64,000 nucleotides of DNA from Bacteroidales bacterium. GTDB taxonomy: Bacteria; Bacteroidota; Bacteroidia; Bacteroidales; UBA932. The DNA lies in NCBI GenBank assembly GCA_009777095.1, contig WRMN01000003.1, positions 1-64,000 of the forward strand. The letters are read 5' to 3'. Numbering within the stretch: the stretch's first letter is position 1; every line of letters starts with the position of its first letter. Shown one piece after another: positions 57,690 through 64,000 of this stretch. Under the pieces are notes generated by a model. That model worked only from the letters and a program-made list of their open reading frames with translations. It had not been told where the DNA came from and did not search any database. Made by a program: the position numbers and the translations under genes.

Positions 57690-59888
57690 ATGAAAAAAGA
57701 ACTACAACCCCCTGCTCCGGAGGAGCAATTCATCAACGAAACACCCGTAGATGAAACTACCATGAATGAGGCAACGGAAGCAATTACTCATCATGAAGAC
57801 ACTGAGAAAGTGGAAGAAATTGAAGAAGTTGGAACAACTGAAGAGGTTGAAACAGTTGAAACCTTAGTAGTTGAAGAAGTGGAAAAAGTGGAAGAAATTG
57901 AGGAAATTGAGGAAGTTGAGGAAGTTGGAACAACTGAAGCTGCTGAAACAGTGGAAACCTTAGTAGTTGAAGAAGTGGAAAAAGTGGAAGAAATTGAGGA
58001 AATTGAAAAAGTTGAGGAAGTTGGAGCAACTGAAGCTGCTGAAACAGTGGAAACCTTAGTAGCTGAAGAAGTTGAAACAATTGAGAAAATTGAAAAAGTT
58101 GGAACAACTGAAGAGGTTGAAACCTTAGTGGAAGCTGCTCAGCATGAAGAAGAAATGAATGAAGAGCACAGCGCCCTGAAGTACATTCATCTTGAAAAAG
58201 AAGAATTATTAGATGTGTTCATTAAACTGTTAGAAAGCCAGCCTTTGGAGGTACTGCGCCGAGAAGCCGAGGCGATTAAATCGGCCTTCTACAAATTCGT
58301 CAATCAGGAAAAGCAAGTTGAAGAAGCATCGGAAGAAAATACCGCAGCCGAAAAGGAGACGGAAGTTGACTTGTTGGAAGAAAAATTCAAAGCCCTGTAT
58401 AATGAGTATCGGCGGCGCAGGACTGAATATTCTCAACATTTGGAAAGTCAAAAAGAACAAAACCTTGTAGTCAAGCAAGGCCTTATAGAAGAACTTAAGG
58501 CGCTGCTCGAAAAACAGGAAGACCTGCAACATACCTTCCCTGCTTTTCGCGACATTCAACAACGCTGGCGCGAGTCGGGCCCTGTTCCGTTAAACCATAC
58601 TAAGGATTTATGGAGTACTTATCATCATTACGTTGAATTATTTTACGATTATGTGAAAATCAACAATGAATTGCGTGATTTGGATTTCAAGAAAAACTTG
58701 GAGGCCAAAACTATTTTATGTGAGAAAGCAGAAAGATTGTTATTGGAATCAAGCATTATAACCGCCTTTAATAAATTACAAAAATACCATGAAGAATGGC
58801 GCGAATTAGGCCCTGTAGCAAGCGAATACCGCGATCAAATATGGGACCGCTTTAAAAACGCCACTGCCGCCATTAATAAGAAACATCAGGAATTTTTCGA
58901 GCAGCAAAAAGAAGAACAGAGGAAAAATTTAGAAACTAAAAAAGCCTTGTGCGAACAAGCAGAGGAAATAGCCAAGGCCGAACTCAAGGAAAACAAAGAC
59001 TGGAGCAAACGTTCTAAAGAAATGGAAGAACTCCAGAAACTATGGCGTACCGTGGGCTTCGCCACCAAGAAAGAAAATACCCGCATATTCGAGCGTTTTC
59101 GTGCTGCCTGCGATAAATTTTATACCACTAAGCGCGACTTTTACGGACAGTTTAAGTCGGACATGCAGGAAAACTTGAATAAGAAAATAGCCTTGTGTGA
59201 ACAAGCCGAAAGCGTTGCTAACAGCGAGGAGTGGAAGAAAAGTACCGATAAGCTGATCAATCTGCAAAAACAGTGGAAAGAAATCGGCGCTGTATCCCGC
59301 AAACATTCTAATGCTGTGTGGAAGCGTTTCCGTACTGCCTGCGACACGTTTTTTAACCGCAAGACTCAGCATTTCTCAGGCATAGAAAATGAGCATAACG
59401 AAAATCTGAAACAAAAACAAGCGATTATTGCCGAAATAGAAGCCTTTGTTTCCTCCGAAGACCCTGCTGAGAACCTGACCGCTCTTCAAAATTTTCAGCG
59501 GCGCTGGACAGAAATAGGTTTTGTTCCTTTTAAAGAAAAAGATAAACTTCAAACAGCCTACCGTACAGCCTTGGATAAGCAATTCCAAAGCTTTAAGATT
59601 TCCGATAGCGAAAAGAAATTAATACGTTTCAAAAACCGCGTAACGGAGATGCAGAACGCCTCCGATAGGGGCAATCGCGCCATGCGCTCGGAACGCGATA
59701 AGTTAGTCCTCAAACTCCGTCAATTAGAGGCCGACATTGCTTTGTGGGAAAACAACATTGGTTTCTTTGCCAAATCGAAGAACGCCGACAGCATGATAGC
59801 CGAGGTCAACAGTAAAATCAGTAAAGCTAAAGAAGAAATCAGATTAATTGAAGATAAGATTCAACTCATCGAAAAACAGTACAACTAA
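57690..59888 (+). CDS. DUF349 protein with acidic N-terminal repeat region
   Basis: 732 residues. The N-terminus up to about residue 150 is composed of Glu, Val and Thr repeats with a 32-residue period. The rest contains several DUF349 units, each with a W-x-LG or W-x-ESGPVP core: RDIQQRWRESGPVPLNHTKD, HEEWRELGPVASEYRDQIWD, LWRTVGFATKKENTRIFERF, QWKEIGAVSRKHSNAVWKRF and RWTEIGFVPFKEKDKLQTAY. It is helical and cytoplasmic with a C-terminal coiled coil. The function is unknown. It is transcribed with yidC (three bases downstream). Confidence 0.88.
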   Translation: MKKELQPPAPEEQFINETPVDETTMNEATEAITHHEDTEKVEEIEEVGTTEEVETVETLVVEEVEKVEEIEEIEEVEEVGTTEAAETVETLVVEEVEKVEEIEEIEKVEEVGATEAAETVETLVAEEVETIEKIEKVGTTEEVETLVEAAQHEEEMNEEHSALKYIHLEKEELLDVFIKLLESQPLEVLRREAEAIKSAFYKFVNQEKQVEEASEENTAAEKETEVDLLEEKFKALYNEYRRRRTEYSQHLESQKEQNLVVKQGLIEELKALLEKQEDLQHTFPAFRDIQQRWRESGPVPLNHTKDLWSTYHHYVELFYDYVKINNELRDLDFKKNLEAKTILCEKAERLLLESSIITAFNKLQKYHEEWRELGPVASEYRDQIWDRFKNATAAINKKHQEFFEQQKEEQRKNLETKKALCEQAEEIAKAELKENKDWSKRSKEMEELQKLWRTVGFATKKENTRIFERFRAACDKFYTTKRDFYGQFKSDMQENLNKKIALCEQAESVANSEEWKKSTDKLINLQKQWKEIGAVSRKHSNAVWKRFRTACDTFFNRKTQHFSGIENEHNENLKQKQAIIAEIEAFVSSEDPAENLTALQNFQRRWTEIGFVPFKEKDKLQTAYRTALDKQFQSFKISDSEKKLIRFKNRVTEMQNASDRGNRAMRSERDKLVLKLRQLEADIALWENNIGFFAKSKNADSMIAEVNSKISKAKEEIRLIEDKIQLIEKQYN
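57828..58130 (+). repeat. Coding tandem repeat, 96-bp unit
   Basis: GTTGGAACAACTG-type unit starts are at 57828, 57924 and 58020, exactly 96 bp (32 codons) apart, and a shortened unit starts at 58098 (78 bp). The near-identical copies indicate recent expansion. The frame is kept, so repeat number can vary without loss of the protein. Confidence 0.92.
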
Positions 59889-59891
59889 GCT

Positions 59892-61787
59892 ATGAATAAA
59901 AATAATATTACCGGCTTTGTTTTAATTGGCATCATTATTATCGGGTTCACCTGGTATAATGGAAAGCAAGCTGAAGAACAACGAAAACAGCAACATCAAC
60001 GCGACTCTATCGCCCATGTGGAACGAATGGCCTTACTGCGTGAACAGTATTTGCGCGACAGTATTGCCGCGCTTTCAGCCCCCGCTCCGATAGTTGTTAC
60101 TCCTGAACAACAACAAGAAGTTCTTGCTCAACAAATGGGCAGTGAATTAGCTGCGGCTATGGATAAGGAAGAAGAATTTTATTCCCTCGAAAATGAGTTA
60201 ATAAACCTCAGCTTTACCAATAAGGGCGGACGGATATATGCAGCCCAAATAAAAAATTTTCACACGCACGACAGTTTACCTATACTTTTGTTTGACGGAG
60301 CGGGTAATGATTTTTCCCTTCACCTCTTTACCAAACAACAAATTTCCACAGGCAATTTTTTCTTTGAAGCGGTAACGCTTCCCGATCCTGCCGACTCGCT
60401 TGCTTGTTTAACGCTGCGACTAACGGTATCGGAAGCGGCTTACATTGAATATGTTTACACATTGCCACGCAATAGCTACAAGTTGAATTTCGACATCAAT
60501 TTAGTAGGAATGAATAATGAAATTCCGCGCAATGTAAGCGGCATTGACCTGCATTGGCTGGCCAACCTCCGCACTCAGGAAAAGAATTTCAGCAACGAAA
60601 GCAATTACTCTACCGTTGCTTATAAATACCCCGGTACAGACGAAATAGAGACCTTGGCGATGCGTTCAGACGCGGGAAATGCAAAACTTACTACAAGAAT
60701 AGAATGGGTAGCCTTTAAACTTCAGTTCTTCTCGGCAATATTAGCGGCGCGCGACAACTTTGTTCAGGGAGAGGTAGCTTTTCAAAATTACCCTGATTTT
60801 CAAAAAAGACCCGACTTAAACCCCAACAAGCTATTAATGCAGTGCGAATCTACCTTGCAATTGGCATATAATAACAGCGAGATGCAAACTATCCCCTTAG
60901 CTTTCTATTTCATGCCCAACCAATACCGCACACTTAAAGCTGAAGAGCGCAGTTTCGAGAAATTAGTCTATTTGGGTTGGTGGATTATGGGTTACATCAA
61001 CCGATTGGTAATTATCCCTGTATTCAATCTCCTTAATAAATTTATCAGCAACTACGGTATTATTATTCTCTTGCTCACCATATTCATCAAATTGGTGCTT
61101 TTACCCTTGACCCATAAATCGCATGTGTCAATGGCCAAGATGAAGGTGCTGAAACCTGAGGTGGACAAAATCAACGAAAAATATCCAAAGAAAGAAGACG
61201 CCATGAAAAAGCAACAGGAAGTCATGGCCTTGTACAAAAGAACCGGCGTAAGCATGCTGGGCGGCTGTATTCCTATGTTGCTACAGATGCCCATTCTCAT
61301 CGCTATGTTCAATTTCTTCCCCGCCTCTTTCGAATTACGGCAAAAGGGCTTCCTTTGGGCCGATGACCTGAGTACCTACGACTCTGTTCTTTCTCTGCCT
61401 TTCGATATCCCTATGTACGGCAATCATGTAAGTTTATTTGTGCTGCTCATGGCCATATCTATGTTTTTCTATTCCCGTGTTACGCTTGCACAAACAGCTA
61501 CAAGTAACCAAATGCCGGGCATGAAATTCATGCAACTCTACTTTATGCCTATCTTCATGCTACTGATATTTAACAGCTATTCCAGTGGATTAAGCTATTA
61601 CTTCATGCTATCGAACTTTATTACTATCGGACAAACTTGGGTTATCCGCAAATGGTTTGTAGATGAAGACGAATTATTACGAAAGATGAAAGAACGCGCT
61701 GCACAACCGCAAAAGAAATCGAAATTCCAGCAACGCTTGGAAGATATGCAGCGGCAACAACAGCAGCAACGTCAAAAACGAAGATAG
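59892..61787 (+). CDS. yidC: Membrane protein insertase YidC
   Basis: 631 residues. An N-terminal membrane anchor (GFVLIGIIIIGFTWY), a large periplasmic beta domain (about 80-360) and the conserved C-terminal five-helix core, beginning at about residue 370 (LVIIPVFNLLNKFISNYGII, then THKSHVSMAKMKVLKPEVDK, GCIPMLLQMPILIAMFNFFP and NQMPGMKFMQLYFMPIFMLL). It inserts inner membrane proteins alone or with SecYEG. The Gln- and Lys-rich C-terminus may bind ribosomes. Co-transcribed with the DUF349 gene and followed by a strong hairpin. Confidence 0.96.
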   Translation: MNKNNITGFVLIGIIIIGFTWYNGKQAEEQRKQQHQRDSIAHVERMALLREQYLRDSIAALSAPAPIVVTPEQQQEVLAQQMGSELAAAMDKEEEFYSLENELINLSFTNKGGRIYAAQIKNFHTHDSLPILLFDGAGNDFSLHLFTKQQISTGNFFFEAVTLPDPADSLACLTLRLTVSEAAYIEYVYTLPRNSYKLNFDINLVGMNNEIPRNVSGIDLHWLANLRTQEKNFSNESNYSTVAYKYPGTDEIETLAMRSDAGNAKLTTRIEWVAFKLQFFSAILAARDNFVQGEVAFQNYPDFQKRPDLNPNKLLMQCESTLQLAYNNSEMQTIPLAFYFMPNQYRTLKAEERSFEKLVYLGWWIMGYINRLVIIPVFNLLNKFISNYGIIILLLTIFIKLVLLPLTHKSHVSMAKMKVLKPEVDKINEKYPKKEDAMKKQQEVMALYKRTGVSMLGGCIPMLLQMPILIAMFNFFPASFELRQKGFLWADDLSTYDSVLSLPFDIPMYGNHVSLFVLLMAISMFFYSRVTLAQTATSNQMPGMKFMQLYFMPIFMLLIFNSYSSGLSYYFMLSNFITIGQTWVIRKWFVDEDELLRKMKERAAQPQKKSKFQQRLEDMQRQQQQQRQKRR

Positions 61788-61829
61788 TGAGATATGAGGT
61801 GGTTATTTGTTATTTTGCTTATTTGATGA

Positions 61830-61867
61830 AGATTGCTTCGTACCTCGCAATGACGACGAAGCAATCT
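61830..61867. repeat. Interspersed palindromic repeat forming a perfect hairpin, possible terminator
   Basis: AGATTGCTTCGT (61830-61841) and ACGAAGCAATCT (61856-61867) pair over 12 bp around a 14-nt loop that carries CCTCGCAATGAC. It directly follows yidC and may end its transcript, although the T run is short. Octamer-like GTTATTTG/CTTATTTG sequence precedes it. Confidence 0.82.
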
Positions 61868-61890
61868 TTACCCTTTACCTTGATTAATTA

Positions 61891-62553
61891 ATGTCTATTG
61901 CCCTTCAAATACGCAGTGTTTTATCGGCCTTGCCGAAAGGAGTACGGCTTATTGCCGTTTCCAAGACACAGCCGATGGAAGTGATTATGGAGGCTTATAA
62001 TGCAGGACAGCGCTTATTTGGAGAGAATCGGCCGCAGGAATTAGCGCAAAAAGTCGGCCAACTTCCGAACGATATTGAATGGCATTTTATAGGCCACCTG
62101 CAAACCAATAAGGTGAATATGGTCGCAGGAAAGGCTCAACTTATCCATGCGGTGGATAGTGAACGCTTATTGAGAGCCATTGAGAAAGAAGCTGCGAAGC
62201 AGCATATCGCCGTCCGTTGCCTGCTGCAAGTCCACATTGCACAGGAAGAGGCCAAATTCGGTTTTTCACCTGATGAACTGGCGGACTTTCTACATTCGGG
62301 CGTTCTTTCCGCCATTTCTCATGTCAGGGTTGTCGGTCTAATGGGCATGGCTACTTTTACGGAAGACCTTGAGCAGGTGCGCAGGGAGTTTCGTTTTCTC
62401 AAACAACTATTCGACCAAGTAAAAAGCGACTATTTCCCTTTCGACAATAATTTTCGGGAATTGTCGATGGGCATGTCGGGCGATTACCCTATAGCCATTG
62501 AAGAAGGCGCAACCTTAGTGCGCCTCGGAACTACCATTTTCGGCTTCCGATAA
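61891..62553 (+). CDS. YggS family PLP-binding protein
   Basis: 220 residues, the usual length of the PLP homeostasis proteins (PLPBP). Visible are VRLIAVSKTQPMEVIMEAYN (PLP lysine in SKTQ), RLFGENRPQELAQKV, IEWHFIGHLQTNKV and the C-terminal MGMSGDYPIAIEEGATLVRLG. It binds PLP without known catalysis and helps PLP and amino acid balance. Repeat DNA separates it from yidC. Confidence 0.94.
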   Translation: MSIALQIRSVLSALPKGVRLIAVSKTQPMEVIMEAYNAGQRLFGENRPQELAQKVGQLPNDIEWHFIGHLQTNKVNMVAGKAQLIHAVDSERLLRAIEKEAAKQHIAVRCLLQVHIAQEEAKFGFSPDELADFLHSGVLSAISHVRVVGLMGMATFTEDLEQVRREFRFLKQLFDQVKSDYFPFDNNFRELSMGMSGDYPIAIEEGATLVRLGTTIFGFR

Positions 62554-62676
62554 TTTCAATGGATTTGGTAAATTCCGATAGATCTCGTATGTGTGCAGAA
62601 AAAAAATATGAAATGTTCCCAAAGGTCAATCAACTGTTCGAGTAATTCGAGCTTTTTAGGGTTGGGGTATTTTTAT

Positions 62677-62684
62677 TATATTTG
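62677..62684 (+). promoter_or_regulatory. Possible unassigned promoter -7 element
   Basis: TATATTTG fits TAnnTTTG, about 155 bases upstream of rpsU and before that gene's own promoter. It may add a longer leader to rpsU or start a small RNA. No -33 element at the right distance was seen. Confidence 0.25.
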
Positions 62685-62779
62685 TACTCATATATCAGTG
62701 TATCTGTGAATTAGAAAATTCTCAATTGCGGGTAATCATTTTGAAAATCATAAAAAACTTAAAAATTATTTATTATTCA

Positions 62780-62809
62780 TTGTTCATTATTCATTTTTTT
62801 GTACCTTTG
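62780..62809 (+). promoter_or_regulatory. Promoter of rpsU
   Basis: TTG (62780-62782) and TACCTTTG (62802-62809) with a 19-bp spacer. Confidence 0.62.
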
Positions 62810-62820
62810 CCGCCCAAATA

Positions 62821-62830
62821 AAAGGAGGTG
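62821..62830 (+). promoter_or_regulatory. Extended Shine-Dalgarno sequence of rpsU
   Basis: AAAGGAGGTG pairs with ten bases of the 16S rRNA 3' end (CACCTCCTTT). It lies eight bases before the ATG. Most other genes in the window have no such site. Confidence 0.85.
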
Positions 62831-62838
62831 GTTGCATT

Positions 62839-63036
62839 ATGATTATAGTACCTATCAAAGAAGGCGAAAACATCGAACGGGCTTTAAAGAAATTTAAACG
62901 TAAATTCGAGAAAACCGGCGCTGTACGCGAAATGCGTGCACGTAAGACATTTGTCAAAAAATCGGTAAAACGCCGCGACGAACGTAAAAGGGCTATTTAC
63001 CGCCAAGAAATGCAACGAATGGAAGAATCTTTATAA
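62839..63036 (+). CDS. rpsU: 30S ribosomal protein bS21
   Basis: 65 residues: IIVPIKEGENIERALKKFKR, then FEKTGAVREMRARKTFVKKS and a basic tail. It is a small-subunit protein near the 3' end of 16S rRNA. In Bacteroidia the anti-Shine-Dalgarno is held back on the ribosome in a pocket that includes bS21, and rpsU keeps a strong Shine-Dalgarno, which suggests autoregulation; this is established for the class, and the perfect site here fits. It precedes the recombinase gene. Confidence 0.95.
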   Translation: MIIVPIKEGENIERALKKFKRKFEKTGAVREMRARKTFVKKSVKRRDERKRAIYRQEMQRMEESL

Positions 63037-63057
63037 CTCTAAAGATAAGTCGCCTTT

Positions 63058-63933
63058 TTGTTAACAGCATACACTAATTACCTACAGTTCGAAAAACATT
63101 ATTCGGCCCGCACAGTGGAGTCGTATCTTGCTTGCATACAGCAGTTTTTCGACCATGTCGGGTTCAAAGAGCCCGACACTGACAGTGCATCGGTGCGGTC
63201 GGCCGATATTCGCAGTTGGATTGCCGATATGCTGAAAGACGGCCAGTCTGCCCGCACGGCTAACCTGAAACTCAGTGCACTCAACAGCTATTTTAAGTTT
63301 TTGCTGCGCGAAAAGCACATCAGTGCCAATCCCGCCCAAAATGTTGCTCGGCCCAAGACGAGCAAACGATTGCCTGAATTTTTCGAATCCACAGCCCTTA
63401 ACCGCGCTTTAGACCACACTATTGATAGCGATGAATTTGGAATTTTGCGCAATCGACTCATTACAGAAGTATTATACACTACAGGTATTCGCCGCGCCGA
63501 ATTAATTTCCCTGAAAATAGCGAATGTGTTTTTAGATGAAAAGGTTCTACGAGTTACCGGCAAGGGCGATAAGGAGCGGGAAATTCCTATTCCTATAGAA
63601 CTGATACAAAAGCTACAAGCCTACACTGTTCTCTTGAAAGAGCAATTTCCTGCCGCAAAATTTTTGTTTTTATCAAAAAAAGGCGTACCTTTATACCCTG
63701 CAGCGGTGAATAGGATTGTAACGAGCGTGTTGACGGAAGAAGGCATCAGCGGAAAAAGGAGTCCGCACACCCTACGTCATTCATTGGCTACACACCTGCT
63801 CAACAACGGCGCAGATTTGAACAGTATAAAAGAAGTATTAGGACATGCAAACTTAGCCGCAACACAAATATATACCCACAACTCATTCGAGCAATTGAAA
63901 AAAGTGTATAAAAAAGCTCATCCGAGAAAGTAA
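63058..63933 (+). CDS. xerC: Tyrosine recombinase XerC/XerD-like
   Basis: 291 residues. The SAM-like N-terminal domain (YLQFEKHYSARTVESYLACI) and the catalytic domain carry all six active residues: Arg in TTGIRRAELISLKI, Lys in VTGKGDKEREIPI, H-x-x-R in HTLRHSLATHLLNN, His in LGHANLAATQIYTH and Tyr near IYTH. It should resolve chromosome dimers at dif. It starts with TTG at 63058 without a clear ribosome site. Position after rpsU and before hpf is conserved in Bacteroidales. The symbol is provisional between XerC and XerD. Confidence 0.88.
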   Translation: MLTAYTNYLQFEKHYSARTVESYLACIQQFFDHVGFKEPDTDSASVRSADIRSWIADMLKDGQSARTANLKLSALNSYFKFLLREKHISANPAQNVARPKTSKRLPEFFESTALNRALDHTIDSDEFGILRNRLITEVLYTTGIRRAELISLKIANVFLDEKVLRVTGKGDKEREIPIPIELIQKLQAYTVLLKEQFPAAKFLFLSKKGVPLYPAAVNRIVTSVLTEEGISGKRSPHTLRHSLATHLLNNGADLNSIKEVLGHANLAATQIYTHNSFEQLKKVYKKAHPRK

Positions 63934-63965
63934 ATATAATTCAGTAACCTTTAAATGAATTTATC

Positions 63966-64000
63966 ATGGAAATCAGGATTCAATCGGTGAAATTCGATGC
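63966..64000 (+). CDS. hpf: Ribosome hibernation-promoting factor (HPF/RaiA), 5' end only
   Basis: The visible codons give MEIRIQSVKFDA, the typical start of an HPF/RaiA protein in Bacteroidales. The rest is beyond the window. Gene order after rpsU and the recombinase supports it. It would bind the 30S A and P sites in stationary phase. Confidence 0.7.
   Translation, partial: MEIRIQSVKFD

Noticed and set aside
63058-63933. Integrase of a mobile element
   Set aside because: Its place between rpsU and hpf is a conserved housekeeping position, and its size fits a Xer recombinase.

Overview
The window looks like chromosomal DNA from a member of the Bacteroidota, most likely the order Bacteroidales. 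The evidence is: type IX secretion (T9SS) substrates with their C-terminal domains, a PorP/SprF partner, many promoters with the Bacteroidota -7 element TAnnTTTG (often with TTG or TTTG about 20 bp upstream), a general lack of Shine-Dalgarno sequences except a perfect one before rpsU, and conserved Bacteroidales neighbourhoods (serC-serA-DUF1015, DUF4492-cydA, rpsU-xer-hpf). No phage, IS element, CRISPR array or tRNA gene was seen.

Layout. 1-130: end of a 5S rRNA gene and its terminator. 157-5306: a DUF4139 protein, a secreted von Willebrand A protein, then an ECF sigma factor with a membrane protein ending in a TonB-like domain. 5319-9534: serine biosynthesis operon serC-serA-DUF1015, interrupted by two four-helix-bundle genes that are each bordered by 8-bp tandem repeats. 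9752-12855: a membrane-anchored winged-helix regulator, a DUF1573 protein, and a second ECF sigma factor with a partner, separated from a small membrane protein gene by a nested palindrome. 12899-17325: an Arc-like protein, an SPFH protein, NAD synthetase and an aminotransferase.

17485-25288 is the most unusual region. A divergent XRE regulator faces five tightly packed genes: a J-like/CFI-box protein, a membrane-anchored coiled-coil protein with a possibly GrpE-like tail, a large divergent Hsp70, a protein kinase-AAA+ ATPase fusion with an altered catalytic loop, and a TerB-like protein. Two copies of TTATC-N6-GATAA flank the operon promoter. It reads as a self-contained, repressor-controlled chaperone and signalling system, and is my main candidate for an undescribed system.

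25357-28572: cobalamin riboswitch, TonB-dependent receptor and a BtuG-like lipoprotein (B12 uptake). 28611-34290: an OmpH/Skp chaperone, a lipid A-type acyltransferase, a peptide symporter, a small helical protein and glycogen branching enzyme. 34340-38882: DUF4492-cydA with no cydB, then a DUF362 protein and a NapH/NapG-like polyferredoxin. 39255-45572: a giant T9SS adhesin-like protein and its PorP/SprF partner, preceded by a striking array phased at about 11 bp. 45686-51068: an M28 peptidase, the TPP riboswitch with its thiamine receptor and PnuT transporter (the latter carrying an in-frame repeat insertion), and an orphan UpxY antiterminator. 51122-57622 (minus): an M14 carboxypeptidase with a T9SS tag, a cation-chloride-type permease, a DUF721 protein and trmD. 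57690-64000: a DUF349 protein with a 96-bp coding repeat, yidC, a YggS-type PLP protein, rpsU, a tyrosine recombinase and the start of hpf.

Two features tie distant parts together. First, interspersed repeats (a palindromic element around GTCATTGCGAGGAACGAAGCAATC, and 7- or 8-bp tandem arrays) occupy many intergenic gaps but are absent inside the Hsp70/kinase island. Second, four GACAT-type half-sites at exactly 11-bp spacing occur both beside the membrane winged-helix regulator gene and, in the opposite orientation, upstream of the T9SS adhesin, suggesting a regulator-target link.
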